NCBI GenBank assembly: GCA_942493385.1
Contig: OW818699.1
Coordinates: 2,790,001 to 2,854,000 of the forward strand
Direction of reading: 5' to 3'
Source of the DNA: UBA8389 sp942493385
GTDB lineage: Bacteria; Bacteroidota; Bacteroidia; Bacteroidales; UBA1402
Length of the DNA stretch: 64,000 nucleotides
Below the pieces are notes generated by a model. That model was not told the origin of the DNA. It did not search any database and saw only the letters and a program-made list of their open reading frames with translations. This document shows positions 28,207 through 38,347 of this stretch, in pieces. A program made the translations under genes and the position numbers. How positions within the stretch are numbered: the stretch's first letter is position 1; the number at the start of each line of letters is the position of its first letter.

Positions 28207-29031
28207 TTATTTGAGTTTCAGCTTTAAGCCGATTCTTAGATTGGAATTTTGCAAACCGTTCAACTCCTGGAGTTGTTTGACGGTGGTGCCGTAGCGTCTG
28301 GAAAGCGAATACAGTGTATCTCCTTTGCGAATGACGATGCAGTCCTCTACCTGGGGAGCAGCATCCGATTGCGAAGATGAGACATCTGCAAGATTGGAAG
28401 TGGCTTCAGCAGCTATCGGAAGGACATCCAGTGAAGAATTGGCCGTTGCCGGTTTCTCCGATTTGACCACCAGCGAATAGGCCACCAATTTATCTTTCAT
28501 GGCATCCTTCACAGTACAATTCTTAAAATCGAAGTATTTCTCAGGATTTTTAGCAATGTGGTTGAAGCGAACCTCAAAATGCAAGTGATTCGTCGTGGCG
28601 CGACCCGTTCGACCTCCCAAACCAACCACCTGACCTGCTTTCACACTGTCACCATTCTGAACGATGCATTTGCTCAGGTGTGAGTAATACGTTTCAATGT
28701 TATTTGGATGCTTAAGAATCACCAGATTACCGTAACCTGAATACGAACAGGCCTTGGTCACCAATCCATCAAATGCTGCCCTGACCGTATCACCGTGCTG
28801 CAGTTTGATATCGGTACCAGCGTGCAAATGCCTTCCCCTATATCCAAAATGACTGATGACATTCCCTTGAATGGGTGCAAAGAAACCGGAAAGAACCGTA
28901 TCGGTCTTGATTGAAATGATTTGTTTAGAAATGTCGGGTTTATCAATATCCGCTGCCTGACCTACAAATCGCATGCAAGCCAGTAATCCAATTAAAAAAA
29001 AGCGTTTCCGAAAATTGTGTTTTTCAAACAT
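28207..29031 (-). CDS. M23-family peptidoglycan endopeptidase with LysM domain
   Basis: The 274-residue protein carries an export signal (FRKRFFLIGLLACMRFVGQA), a LytM/M23 peptidase domain with the zinc ligands in GRHLHAGTD and HLHFEVRF, and a C-terminal LysM repeat (IRKGDTLYSLSRRYGTTVKQ). It probably cleaves peptide cross-links or activates amidases during division. I use the ATG at 29031 because a good promoter at 29073-29103 would start transcription near 29066. The alternative ATG at 29055 leaves only an 11-nt leader. Confidence 0.9.
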   Translation of the reverse strand: MFEKHNFRKRFFLIGLLACMRFVGQAADIDKPDISKQIISIKTDTVLSGFFAPIQGNVISHFGYRGRHLHAGTDIKLQHGDTVRAAFDGLVTKACSYSGYGNLVILKHPNNIETYYSHLSKCIVQNGDSVKAGQVVGLGGRTGRATTNHLHFEVRFNHIAKNPEKYFDFKNCTVKDAMKDKLVAYSLVVKSEKPATANSSLDVLPIAAEATSNLADVSSSQSDAAPQVEDCIVIRKGDTLYSLSRRYGTTVKQLQELNGLQNSNLRIGLKLKLK

Positions 29032-29072
29032 CCCAAGGGTACAAATCATATCCAATAATTAGGTAAAGAAGT

Positions 29073-29103
29073 CAAATTTACAAAAAATGACCCAAACCAC
29101 GAA
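29073..29103 (-). promoter_or_regulatory. Promoter of the M23/LysM gene
   Basis: The minus strand reads TTCG (complement of 29100-29103), 19 nt, TAAATTTG (complement of 29073-29080), matching the Bacteroidota consensus and spacing. Confidence 0.6.
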
Positions 29104-29149
29104 ACGATTTAAGGAACAAAAACGGTTTTTAACTTAAAATCCCCGGGTT

Positions 29150-30073
29150 TTATAGCGCCTGATTTGCCTTTTTTGCTTCTAAATCTGCCCTCGATTTACT
29201 ACGCGTTACAATGTATACACCTATGAATACGAGCACGGAAGCAATCACTTTCGTAATGGTCAAGGTGCCAGTACCGGTAAAGACAGCCAGAGCCGTTGCC
29301 ACGATGGGCAATACATAATTGTACATGGCCTGCGTCGTTGGAAGCAATCTTTTTTGTGCCACGGGTATCAGGAAATAAGGTATGATGGTGGCAAAAATAA
29401 GTACAAAGCCCAAAGAAAGCCAGTTTTGAGTGCCCAAACCAGCAAAATCAATGATCGTCACAGAATTAATGCTGAACGGAATAATCAACACTACCGCAAA
29501 CAAGAACATCCACTTCATCACAGTCACAGGTGAATATCGCTGAGAAACAGGTTTGGTTATTACCAAGAAGGAGGAATAAGCGGCACAACTGGCTAGACAC
29601 AACAAGTCACCCAAAAGGCTACTCTCCTTATCGAAGCTATGAATAGAATTGAGAATCAGAAAGATAGCACCAACGCCACCAATGATTACACCAGTGATTT
29701 TTTGCCACGAGATTGGTTCCTTTAGTATCATGGCAGAGAAAATCATCGTCAGCATGGGTACGGTCGTTGAAATGATGGAAGCATTGATGGCTGATGTCCT
29801 AGAAAGCCCCTGTACGAAAAGAATTTGATTGAGCATCAAGCCTAAAGCCGATCCACCAAGAAGAATGAGCAAATCTCGTTTGGATACTTTTTCCGTTTTC
29901 ATGAATAAACTGATCCCCCAGAATGCCAAAGCTCCTGCCAGAAACCGAAGTGCATTCAGGCCAACCGGACTGATGACAGAAAGCACTTCTTTCGAGATTA
30001 CAAAGTTCAGCCCAAAAAAGATGCTGGAGCAAAGCAAAGCGATGTGCCCCTGATATTGTTTCGTATTATTCAT
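29150..30073 (-). CDS. EamA/DMT-family permease (copy 1)
   Basis: The 307-residue protein has ten transmembrane helices in two EamA repeats (first begins GHIALLCSSIFFGLNFVISK). It retains the ISTTVPMLTM and ILKEPISW motifs typical of drug/metabolite transporters. The substrate is unknown. I use ATG 30073 (MNNTKQYQGH); it is preceded by a TAATTTTG box at 30091-30098 on the complement. It is clearly paralogous to the EamA gene at 43048-43998, sharing the QGLSRTS and KSRADLEA-type segments. Both copies sit next to a PL1 lyase gene and a BspA-like gene. Confidence 0.9.
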   Translation of the reverse strand: MNNTKQYQGHIALLCSSIFFGLNFVISKEVLSVISPVGLNALRFLAGALAFWGISLFMKTEKVSKRDLLILLGGSALGLMLNQILFVQGLSRTSAINASIISTTVPMLTMIFSAMILKEPISWQKITGVIIGGVGAIFLILNSIHSFDKESSLLGDLLCLASCAAYSSFLVITKPVSQRYSPVTVMKWMFLFAVVLIIPFSINSVTIIDFAGLGTQNWLSLGFVLIFATIIPYFLIPVAQKRLLPTTQAMYNYVLPIVATALAVFTGTGTLTITKVIASVLVFIGVYIVTRSKSRADLEAKKANQAL

Positions 30074-30239
30074 TCTTCGATATTGAAACCCAAAATTACA
30101 CATAAAATCCGGACTCCACACTAAAGCGAATTCCACCACCCTTTTTTAGCAATATGACCTCCATTCGAGCGTCAGAATTCACTTACTTTGCAGTTCACAT
30201 ATTTCTAGAAAAAGCATCTTATTTATATATCCTTTTCTC
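30074..30239. promoter_or_regulatory. Divergent region between EamA and PL1 lyase genes
   Basis: The gap holds a minus-strand -7 box TAATTTTG (30091-30098). On the plus side there is a weaker TTACTTTG-like element near 30183, about 50 nt before the lyase start. No clear operator is seen. Confidence 0.35.
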
Positions 30240-32363
30240 ATGAAGAACCTGATTAAATTTCTGTCTTTGTTTGTCGGCCTTTTTTTAACAACATTAGCCA
30301 TGGCTGAAATGACCCCAGCATTTCCAGGGGCCGAAGGTTTTGGACGTTATACCACAGGCGGGCGAGGTGGAACCGTTTATCATGTTACTTCCCTTGCTGA
30401 TGACGGATCCGCTGGTACCCTTCGTTGGGCGCTGACCAGAAGCGGGAAAAAAACCGTTGTATTTGATGTTTCTGGAACCATACATCTGAAATCTTCACTA
30501 GGCCTTTCTGTCGGAAACGTCACCATTGCCGGACAAACCGCGCCCGGCGACGGTATCTGCATTGCCGATTACCCTTTTACCATCAATGCCAGCAATGTGA
30601 TCATCCGCTTTATCCGCTTTCGCCTGGGAAATATCAATGTAGCTTATCATGAAGGTGACGGCCTCGGTGGTATGGATCAGCAAAACATCATCGTAGACCA
30701 TTGTTCCGTCAGCTGGAGCATCGACGAATGCCTCTCAGTCTATGGTATGAAGAACCTCACCGTACAATGGTGTCTGGTTTCACAAAGCCTTCGCAATTCG
30801 GGTCATAGCAAAGGTGCACATGGATACGGAGGAAACTGGGGTGGCTCAGGTGCCAGTTACCACCACAACCTGATGGCTCATCACGACAGCAGAACCCCAC
30901 GCCTTGGGCCGCGTCCAAGCACCCAAACCGACGAACGGATGGACATGCGCAACAACGTCATCTACAACTGGGGTGGAAACGGCTGCTATGGTGGTGAGGG
31001 CATGAATGTGAACATGGTCAACAACTATTACAAACCTGGTCCTGGAACCAAACAACGTAGCGCGGCCATTCAATACCGCATCGCAGGCATCGGCATTCGA
31101 ACGACGACCTATGTCCAAGACAACCCGGCATTTGCTCCGATGTGGCATGTTTGGGGCAAGTTCTTCGTAAACGGCAACCATATTTTCGGCAACACCGAAG
31201 TTACCGCAGATAACTGGACCAAAGGCATTTACGAACAAATTTCGAACTCATCCGTAGACAATACCTTCACACAGGGCACCAAAGACAGTATGAAGCTGGC
31301 CGCCCCCATCAATTACATGTACGTGACCACCCATACGCCATCCTCAGCTTACGACAAGGTGCTTCAATACGCTGGAGCCTCCCTCTCACGCGACTGGGTG
31401 GACTCCATGATGGTGAACGACACCCGCAATGGCACGGCTTCGCATACCGGTACCGGCAGCGGAGATATTCTTGGCATCATCGACTCCCAGGAAGACAACA
31501 GACCTGCCAATGCCCCTGCAGATTGGAATCCCTGGCCAGTATTGAAATCCACTCCCTCTCCCCTAGACACCGATGCCGACGGCATGCCTGACAGTTGGGA
31601 AACGGCTCACGGACTCAATCCGAACAGCGCATTGGACGGAAACGTCGTTGACAAAGATGGCTTCAGCATGCTGGAAATTTATTTGAACAGCTTGGTAAGC
31701 ACCATTGTAAATGCTCAAAATGTAGGCGGAACACCCTCCGGTTCCATCATCCAGAGTGCACCAGCCGGCACAAGCAAAGTAACACTGAATACGTCCACTT
31801 ACACAGGTGGTGCAGGTGCTTTATCTCCCTGGACCTTCGAAGGAGGCTACACCGTTACAAACGGTAATTCAAAAGCATACGCTTCAGGCAGCGAACAATG
31901 CATCAAGTATTCCACTGGTGTAAAGTTCGCTGTCACCATACCTGCAGGCGCCCAAGTGGACACCGTAAAATTCGTAGGTTACGACAATTATGCCGGAACT
32001 GATTCCTACCTCAGTGAGCTGAACGGCATCAATCGCGCAAGCACCGATTTTGTCTTCACGCAAAAAACTGCTGCCGGTGCGTACGTTCTTTGCACCCATG
32101 TCATCCCTTTTGAAACACCTGTGACGGGTTCGTTGTCGTTCACGTTTGCCGGTAATCAAACTGTCGTTGCAATTACTCTTAGTACCAGAATCTATACTGG
32201 CATCAAACCAACCTTAACTACGAGCGATCCGAATAAACTGGTCAACGTCTATGCCATCGATGGCCGAACCGTTCAAAGCAATGTTCCACGCCATTTGGCC
32301 GAAAAGAATCTACCAAAAGGCATTTACATCATCGATGGACAAAAAATCGCAGTCAGCGAATAA
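30240..32363 (+). CDS. Secreted PL1-family pectate lyase
   Basis: The 707-residue protein begins with a signal peptide (ending TTLAMA) and a PL1 right-handed beta-helix (about 25-400): FPGAEGFGRYTTGGRGG, DVSGTIHLKSSLGLSVGNVTI (in part), QNIIVDHCSVSWSIDE and GGEGMNVNMVNNYYKPG. The DHCSVSWSIDE segment holds the calcium and catalytic region. After the helix is a calcium-loop motif (DTDADGMPDSWETAHGLNP) seen in thrombospondin type 3/dockerin-like repeats. The C-terminal ~60 residues include VYAIDGRTVQ...LPKGIYIIDGQK, a short T9SS-like sorting module. It should cleave demethylated homogalacturonan made by the methylesterase. Confidence 0.85.
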   Translation: MKNLIKFLSLFVGLFLTTLAMAEMTPAFPGAEGFGRYTTGGRGGTVYHVTSLADDGSAGTLRWALTRSGKKTVVFDVSGTIHLKSSLGLSVGNVTIAGQTAPGDGICIADYPFTINASNVIIRFIRFRLGNINVAYHEGDGLGGMDQQNIIVDHCSVSWSIDECLSVYGMKNLTVQWCLVSQSLRNSGHSKGAHGYGGNWGGSGASYHHNLMAHHDSRTPRLGPRPSTQTDERMDMRNNVIYNWGGNGCYGGEGMNVNMVNNYYKPGPGTKQRSAAIQYRIAGIGIRTTTYVQDNPAFAPMWHVWGKFFVNGNHIFGNTEVTADNWTKGIYEQISNSSVDNTFTQGTKDSMKLAAPINYMYVTTHTPSSAYDKVLQYAGASLSRDWVDSMMVNDTRNGTASHTGTGSGDILGIIDSQEDNRPANAPADWNPWPVLKSTPSPLDTDADGMPDSWETAHGLNPNSALDGNVVDKDGFSMLEIYLNSLVSTIVNAQNVGGTPSGSIIQSAPAGTSKVTLNTSTYTGGAGALSPWTFEGGYTVTNGNSKAYASGSEQCIKYSTGVKFAVTIPAGAQVDTVKFVGYDNYAGTDSYLSELNGINRASTDFVFTQKTAAGAYVLCTHVIPFETPVTGSLSFTFAGNQTVVAITLSTRIYTGIKPTLTTSDPNKLVNVYAIDGRTVQSNVPRHLAEKNLPKGIYIIDGQKIAVSE

Positions 32364-32366
32364 TCC

Positions 32367-35300
32367 TCAATTTTTAATTAGTTTTTGTGTAATGCTTCCC
32401 CTGGATGTCTTTAAAAGCACCAGGTAAGCACCTTTTGCCAAACCTTCAGTACTGATGGACTGGTCATTGGTAACCCATTTGGTAAGGAGGAGTTGCCCTT
32501 TCACATCCAGTATGGTCAATTGCGCAGCATCCATCAATCCGTGAATGCGGATGACATCCGTGAATGGATTCGGAGTGAGTATCACCGAACTTTGGCTGTT
32601 TTTATCCAAGGCGTTTTCCATTTCCACGATTTGGGCGAAGTCCATCCAAACATAAGCGGATGCATAAAGCTCCTTTGAACCAGCGGGAACATACAAGACA
32701 CATTTGAACCGGTCTACATCCCAAAAAGTCCAATAATCATTGATATACGGAGGATTCCGTTGTCGAATCGTGATGGATTTCAATCCGGAACAACTAGAGA
32801 ACGCTTCGCTTGTGATACTAGTGACGCTACTTGGGATATCGATCGATTCAAGACTAATACAAAAACCAAAAGCATCTATGAGGGCGGTAATACCTTCGGG
32901 GAAGTTAATTCTTTTAAGTCCCCTGCATTCTTCGAACGCTTCATAGCCAATGGTGTTGACAGTCAAGGGAAGTTGAATACCTTCCAATTTTCTGCAATAG
33001 GCAAATGCGGCACGCCCAATGGCAGTTATGCCAGAAGGCAACTCAACTTTTTGAAGTATTTGATTCATCGGGGCTATGTAGGGTACGGAAAAAGCATAGT
33101 CCGGAATCATATTGCTTGGATAGGTATCATTCCAGGTACCCTTTGTACCAGCCGTTCCTGCATAGGCGGCGACGGTTGTTTGACCCATATAGACTTGGGT
33201 AAGGTTCGGTATGTTGTCTCTAAGCACCTTGAAATCTCGGGCGTCCATCACTCCGGTTATGGTCAACTTAGTCAACGTTTGTTTTTCCTGAGCGCTTAGT
33301 GCACTTGACAAGCCTCCAGCAGCAATTGTAACGATTTTCATAGTGGCCTCTTGTGAAACCTCGACAGTCTGAGGTTCAACGCCTTCTGCAAGAAAAGTCA
33401 CGATGGCCGACCTACCGGTCAGTTCTGAATTCCCTTGAACATTCAACCGAAGACTATCCACTCCTGAACCTGCATTTTTGGAGACAGTCAGCCAATCTTG
33501 ATCGGAATGAACAGTCCAAGCTGTGTTTGAAGTTACTAAAACGGTGGCGAAGCTACCCGCTTTTTCGGAAAGATTGACCAAGTTTGTATTCAGTGACAAA
33601 CCATATGGAGCTTCAAGTATGGTGCCGAAATCCTTCCATTGGTCGGCTGCCAAATAAAGTGCTTTCGTTTGATATGGAACGTGCAGCGTGCACAAACTAA
33701 AATTCAGTCTATTGAAAACATTGTCCAAAAGCGTAATTTTGGATGGAAGTATTGCATTCACAAAAACGGTTCTCAAGGAAGGGCAATTTGAAAAAGCATA
33801 ATACTCGATGGTATTGACCGAACCGGGCAAATTGATTTCAGCCAGTTTTGTGCAATCACTAAATGCACCAGTACCAATGAACTGCAATTGGTTGTTCATT
33901 ACGATACGTGTCAACGAAGTACAGGAACTGAAAGCAGCCGATTGGATTTTCTTTACAAATCTAGGAATAACAATTTCTGTCAAACTGGTGCATGAACTGA
34001 AAGCTTCGTTTCCTATAGATTGTATGGATTCAGGCAAATCAATACTTTTCAGTGATTTACATTCTTTAAAAACTTGTGTACCAATTTCAATCAGCGAATC
34101 GCCCATCTGAATCTCTGTCAAATTTGTGCATGAAAAAAATGCGAAGTATCCAAGAGTTTTTAAGGATTTTGGTAGAACGATGCTGGTAAGTGAAATACAA
34201 TTTAGAAAGACATCAGCGCTGATGCTTTGTACCTGATCCGGAATGGAAACATTTTTCAGATTCTGGCAACAAGCAAAGGCTAGTTCTCCAATACTCGTTA
34301 TGGTTTGAGGTAAGATGACACTTTCCAATTCCTTATTTTTCAATCCTTTATACTTATCGTAAAAGGCATTGTCCGGTATCGCATTGGCGATATTGGAATA
34401 CGATGTGGCATTACCTCCTTCGTATTTCAGTATGGACACATCACTGATGTCAAGCATATTCAATAAAGGCATGCTGTCCCGTAAAATCAAAAAATCACGG
34501 GCATCCATGGTTCCTTTAAGTGTTAGATTGGATAAGGATTTTAGTTCCTGAGACGTCAGCAGTACAGAAAGTTCTCCTGCCTTCATTTGAATTGTTTTCG
34601 GAAAAGCGTCTTGTGTTACTTGTATGGTTCTAGCGCCGAATTCCAATGTTGAAACAACCACTTCTGCCTTCCGAATTAAGGTTTGAAGATTGGCTTGTGC
34701 TGTAATAACAAGGGTATCGTTGCCTGAACCGAAGGAAGGATTAACTTGGAACCAGGACTGATTTTTTTGCACCGTCCATGGTACTGTGGAGCGAATATAT
34801 ACCTTGGCCATACTGCCCTCAGAATGGGCAATTTTTGCCACGGAGACTTCAGGTAAAAATCCAGTCGGATCCTCCACGATGCTTTCAAATTCTTTCCAGA
34901 TAGGTGCAGCAGCATACCTTTTTGTTGTTCCGAATGGAACATGCAACTTGCATTTGCTTATATCCACCCGATCAAAAACATCAGTCTGTTCATCGAATAC
35001 AATGGGATCCTCCGATTTGAGCCAAATAGTATTCAAATTAAAACAAAGGGTAAACGAATTATCGCCGATTCGATTGACTGATTTTCCAAGTATAAGAGTT
35101 TTCAACGAAGTACAAAATAAGAAAGCACCGTATCCGATGGTGGTCACTGAATCTGGTATGCTGATTTCCTTCAAAGCGGTGCAAAACTCAAAAGCACTAT
35201 TATCTATTGTTTGAATGGAGTTTGGTAGGATTACCCTTGAAATCACGGAAACATTGGGACTATACGATCCATTGAACGCATAATACGGCAAGGTGTTGGC

Positions 35301-36671
35301 CAAATAGGTGCCAGAGTACGTGTCAAACCCACTGATTTTCCATGCCGTCACTCGAACGTCGGTCAAATCTACACTGGTCAACATCGGCAAACTGTCGTTC
35401 AACGTCAAGAAGTCACGAATATCCATGGTTCCATCCACCCTCAGCATCATAAGGTTACGCTGATCAAAGACTTTCAGACTATTTGCCAAGCCACCGGATT
35501 CAATAGAAAGGTGCACTTCGGGTGCCGATTGTGTAACGGTCAGTGTCAGCGGTTCAATTCCATCGGCTGAAAAAACCAAATGTGCCACTCGGTTCTTATT
35601 TGTGGTGTTCGTATCAGCCGAAACAACTACTGTATCGCTATTCAAACTGAACGTTTTGTCCAAATTCAACCAACTTTGATCGGACTGTACCGTCCAATTC
35701 ACATTGGACCGGACGAAGATGGTTTCTGAGGAAGCACCATTGAGCAAATTCACAAAATCTAAGTTTGTGACCAAACCAGTAGAATGCTCCCGGATATCTC
35801 GAAACGCGTCCCATTGATCGGCCATTCTAAATTGGCTGACTCTTCCGTAGGGGACATACAAGATGCATGTGTCCGTCCTAAATTTGTAGAATGCATCTTC
35901 ACCTAAGGAAATTTTGTTTGGTGCATTGTTTACTTTTAGGGAGTTTAATCCGGAGCAATTGAAAAACGAATAGGAACCCAGCGAGACAACCGATTTCGGT
36001 AGTTCAATGGATATTAGTTCTGTACATCCATAAAAGGCGTAGGAATCTATCGTATCGAGGGTGGAAGGCAAGACGCAATCACCCTGCTTTGTAATCGGGC
36101 AATAATATAAGACATCAAGGGATTTGTCGAAAAGCATGCCCAACGTATCACGATATTGTGTATTATCTGGATCTACTGAAATCACGGCACTAGAACCTGT
36201 GAATGCCGTAACTCTGATTTTCTTGATCGCCGAGGATATCCGAATTGAATCCAAACTCGTACAAAGTGCCAGCGCTGTTTCACCTATAGAAGTTGCTGTT
36301 CGAGAAACAACCACCTTCTTCAAATAAGAACGATCGGCATACTCATCCGTTCTTAAAAAGGCATACTTCGGTACTTCATTGGCAGAATAAACAGAATCTT
36401 CAGGTGAAGTTCCTTCAAATCCTTCATATGCCATGATGCGTGTTGCACCGAAATCGACCACTGCGATTGATAACATGCTATCCCTGATAAACTTGAAGTC
36501 TCTAGCGTCGATTGAACCTGTGACAGTAAGGTTAGTCACAGCATTCCAATCACAGTCGAAAGAATTCCTGCCCAGGGTTCCCGGGGTAACAACATCCACT
36601 GTTTTGGAAACTTGTGAATGGACGCAAAAGGCTATGGAGCACAGTAAAAGGAGACTGAAAAGATGTTTCAT
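32367..36671 (-). CDS. Giant BspA-like LRR/BACON surface protein with T9SS tail (copy 1)
   Basis: The 1434-residue protein has a signal peptide and four repeats of one composite module. Each module opens with a header of the type GTMDARDFLILRDSMPLL...IPxxAF, continues with several LRR_5 (BspA) repeats such as LPNSIQTIDNSAFEFCTALK, and closes with CxLxVPFGTxxxYxxxxxWKxF. BACON domains (for example SNVNWTVQSDQSWLNL) link the modules, three in all. The C-terminal ~70 residues are a T9SS-type domain (LTPNPFTDVIRIHGL...GAYLVLLKTSRG). The role is unknown. LRR proteins of this class bind host or glycan surfaces, and BACON domains often accompany carbohydrate enzymes. A -7 box TACATTTG lies at 36694-36701 on the complement. 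Confidence 0.9.
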   Translation of the reverse strand: MKHLFSLLLLCSIAFCVHSQVSKTVDVVTPGTLGRNSFDCDWNAVTNLTVTGSIDARDFKFIRDSMLSIAVVDFGATRIMAYEGFEGTSPEDSVYSANEVPKYAFLRTDEYADRSYLKKVVVSRTATSIGETALALCTSLDSIRISSAIKKIRVTAFTGSSAVISVDPDNTQYRDTLGMLFDKSLDVLYYCPITKQGDCVLPSTLDTIDSYAFYGCTELISIELPKSVVSLGSYSFFNCSGLNSLKVNNAPNKISLGEDAFYKFRTDTCILYVPYGRVSQFRMADQWDAFRDIREHSTGLVTNLDFVNLLNGASSETIFVRSNVNWTVQSDQSWLNLDKTFSLNSDTVVVSADTNTTNKNRVAHLVFSADGIEPLTLTVTQSAPEVHLSIESGGLANSLKVFDQRNLMMLRVDGTMDIRDFLTLNDSLPMLTSVDLTDVRVTAWKISGFDTYSGTYLANTLPYYAFNGSYSPNVSVISRVILPNSIQTIDNSAFEFCTALKEISIPDSVTTIGYGAFLFCTSLKTLILGKSVNRIGDNSFTLCFNLNTIWLKSEDPIVFDEQTDVFDRVDISKCKLHVPFGTTKRYAAAPIWKEFESIVEDPTGFLPEVSVAKIAHSEGSMAKVYIRSTVPWTVQKNQSWFQVNPSFGSGNDTLVITAQANLQTLIRKAEVVVSTLEFGARTIQVTQDAFPKTIQMKAGELSVLLTSQELKSLSNLTLKGTMDARDFLILRDSMPLLNMLDISDVSILKYEGGNATSYSNIANAIPDNAFYDKYKGLKNKELESVILPQTITSIGELAFACCQNLKNVSIPDQVQSISADVFLNCISLTSIVLPKSLKTLGYFAFFSCTNLTEIQMGDSLIEIGTQVFKECKSLKSIDLPESIQSIGNEAFSSCTSLTEIVIPRFVKKIQSAAFSSCTSLTRIVMNNQLQFIGTGAFSDCTKLAEINLPGSVNTIEYYAFSNCPSLRTVFVNAILPSKITLLDNVFNRLNFSLCTLHVPYQTKALYLAADQWKDFGTILEAPYGLSLNTNLVNLSEKAGSFATVLVTSNTAWTVHSDQDWLTVSKNAGSGVDSLRLNVQGNSELTGRSAIVTFLAEGVEPQTVEVSQEATMKIVTIAAGGLSSALSAQEKQTLTKLTITGVMDARDFKVLRDNIPNLTQVYMGQTTVAAYAGTAGTKGTWNDTYPSNMIPDYAFSVPYIAPMNQILQKVELPSGITAIGRAAFAYCRKLEGIQLPLTVNTIGYEAFEECRGLKRINFPEGITALIDAFGFCISLESIDIPSSVTSITSEAFSSCSGLKSITIRQRNPPYINDYWTFWDVDRFKCVLYVPAGSKELYASAYVWMDFAQIVEMENALDKNSQSSVILTPNPFTDVIRIHGLMDAAQLTILDVKGQLLLTKWVTNDQSISTEGLAKGAYLVLLKTSRGSITQKLIKN

Positions 36672-36693
36672 CAGGGTACAAGATTTGATACCA

Positions 36694-36701
36694 CAAATGT
36701 A
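36694..36701 (-). promoter_or_regulatory. Candidate -7 box of the first BspA-like gene
   Basis: The minus strand reads TACATTTG. A TTTG occurs upstream at 23-nt spacing, slightly long for the consensus. It is about 22 nt before the start codon. Confidence 0.4.
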
Positions 36702-36745
36702 ACTTTTTTATCAACTCAACGTATCAAAAAAATATCATGCATCGA

Positions 36746-38269
36746 TCATTTTTCGCTCATCCAGGATTTTAGTGCTGCTTCCTGGCTTGCATCCAAGTTC
36801 GACAAGCGCTTTAGAATGTATTTTTTGCTAGGTTCGGTCACTTCAACCAACTCCAACCCGATGAACTTTAAATAATCGGCATAGTCGAACTCTTTGGTCG
36901 TGTTGACGTATTCAAACTCCTTGGTCAACGGAATCCCTGCCACCGTTTCGCAGGTCTGCTGAAACTCCGCGTCGGTAAAGCCGCGCTGCATTTTCTTGTA
37001 ATACAAATCGTACACCAACCGCATCGCATCATCCAACGATTTCTTGCTTTGCGTGGCACGACGGATGGCCAAATCGATGATCAGCCCATTCACAGGTCCC
37101 TTTTCATAGTACGAAATCGTTTGCCCTTGCTTTGTGAATGGGCCATCCTCCCAAGTACCGTAACTGGACTGCGTCATCGACTGAAGCAAACGAGCCGGAT
37201 TTCTCTGAACCGAATTGATGTGCCCTTCGAAATTCTTTAGGTAGGTTTTCTCATCCATCAGACCTGCCCGTTTGGCCAGCACAAACTGGTAATACATGGT
37301 CAAACCCTCACTGATCCAGAGTTGGGTGGTACGGTTCGGACGGTTGTAATCAAACGGACCCAATTCGAACGGACGAATGCGTTTCACATTAAAATGGTGG
37401 AAATACTCATGCCCCAGGTACAGTATCATGTCGTTGATGGCCGCTTCCGACTTCAGGCGAGAGCCATTGAAACTGACTGTCGTGTTGTTGAGGTGCTCAA
37501 TACCCCCTCGCCCATTGCCGATGCCAATAAAGGTATACTCTTGATACGGCAGCTCACCAAGCATATCCATAGCAGCAAGCACGAATTTCTTCATGTTCCG
37601 CATCAACATCGCACCGTCAAAACTGCCCATTTCATAGCCAACAAAGCTGTGCTTGATGCCGTTGATCTCAAACGAAGGCAGTTCGGTAAGGTTACCGATG
37701 AGCAAAGGGCAATCGTACAAAATATCGTAGTTTGGAGCACTGTAAACAGTGTTCGAAGTCTTTTCAAGCCCTGTTACCGTATGCTTCCACAAGGCATTAG
37801 GCACGATTTCGACCGAAACGGGCTGCTTCAAAAAGCCTTCCACATACATGAAATTGTTGGCAGGAACGATGTAGGCATGCGTACTGTCCAGAAAACTTCT
37901 CGCAACAAAATTCTGTGTGGCCTTCACTTCGTATTTCACTGTAAAAGCCTGTTTGTGAGATACTACCTTCCAACTGTTCCCATCCGATTTTACAGCAACC
38001 AAGGCCTTACCATCCATTCCGTTCACCTTCAGATTCAGTACATCCGAAGCAAAGTCCAACAGTTGGTAATAGCCAGGAGTCCATTTCGGCATCCGAAGCA
38101 GAACGGTATCGTCCTGAATGCCACGAACATGAAATTCCGTCTGAAAACAACGGTTGGCGGGTTGGGGCATGGAAACGACGTATTGAAGAACTGGGTTTTC
38201 TGCAACTGACTTTATCGGAAATGCAACTGCAAAAAGTAAAAGCAGGAAAAGTGTAGCGTGTGTTTTCAT
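36746..38269 (-). CDS. M61-family glycyl aminopeptidase
   Basis: The 507-residue protein has a signal peptide (start chosen at MKTHATLFLLLLFAVA). The M61 catalytic domain shows HEYFHHFNVKRIRP with the HExxH zinc site and the downstream WISEGLTMYYQF glutamate. The family removes N-terminal glycine or alanine from peptides. The C-terminal PDZ domain usual in longer members is not apparent, consistent with the shorter length. It is in the same orientation as the PL1 gene upstream, from which a strong inverted repeat separates it. Confidence 0.9.
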   Translation of the reverse strand: MKTHATLFLLLLFAVAFPIKSVAENPVLQYVVSMPQPANRCFQTEFHVRGIQDDTVLLRMPKWTPGYYQLLDFASDVLNLKVNGMDGKALVAVKSDGNSWKVVSHKQAFTVKYEVKATQNFVARSFLDSTHAYIVPANNFMYVEGFLKQPVSVEIVPNALWKHTVTGLEKTSNTVYSAPNYDILYDCPLLIGNLTELPSFEINGIKHSFVGYEMGSFDGAMLMRNMKKFVLAAMDMLGELPYQEYTFIGIGNGRGGIEHLNNTTVSFNGSRLKSEAAINDMILYLGHEYFHHFNVKRIRPFELGPFDYNRPNRTTQLWISEGLTMYYQFVLAKRAGLMDEKTYLKNFEGHINSVQRNPARLLQSMTQSSYGTWEDGPFTKQGQTISYYEKGPVNGLIIDLAIRRATQSKKSLDDAMRLVYDLYYKKMQRGFTDAEFQQTCETVAGIPLTKEFEYVNTTKEFDYADYLKFIGLELVEVTEPSKKYILKRLSNLDASQEAALKSWMSEK

Positions 38270-38274
38270 AATAA

Positions 38275-38332
38275 TGTCCGAATGCACTCAGAAAAACGAA
38301 CTTCAACAGGAGTCGTCGAATGCATTCGGACA
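38275..38332. repeat. 12-bp perfect inverted repeat between PL1 and M61 genes
   Basis: TGTCCGAATGCA (38275-38286) and TGCATTCGGACA (38321-38332) are perfect complements with a 34-nt loop. The right arm overlaps a perfect 12-bp palindrome CGAATGCATTCG (38317-38328). No T tract follows on the minus strand in the usual way, so it could be a terminator-like 3' hairpin of PL1 or a regulatory stem in the M61 leader. Confidence 0.6.
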
Positions 38333-38347
38333 CGAAGTTAATCTAAT

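Noticed and set aside
29104..29149. A/T-rich stretch with a short AAAACGGTTTT symmetry after the EamA gene
   Set aside because: The stem is too weak and has no tail, so I do not call a terminator.
37322..38209. 295-residue plus-strand frame opposite the M61 peptidase gene
   Set aside because: The opposite strand encodes a complete M61 peptidase with the HEYFH site; the shadow has no domain.
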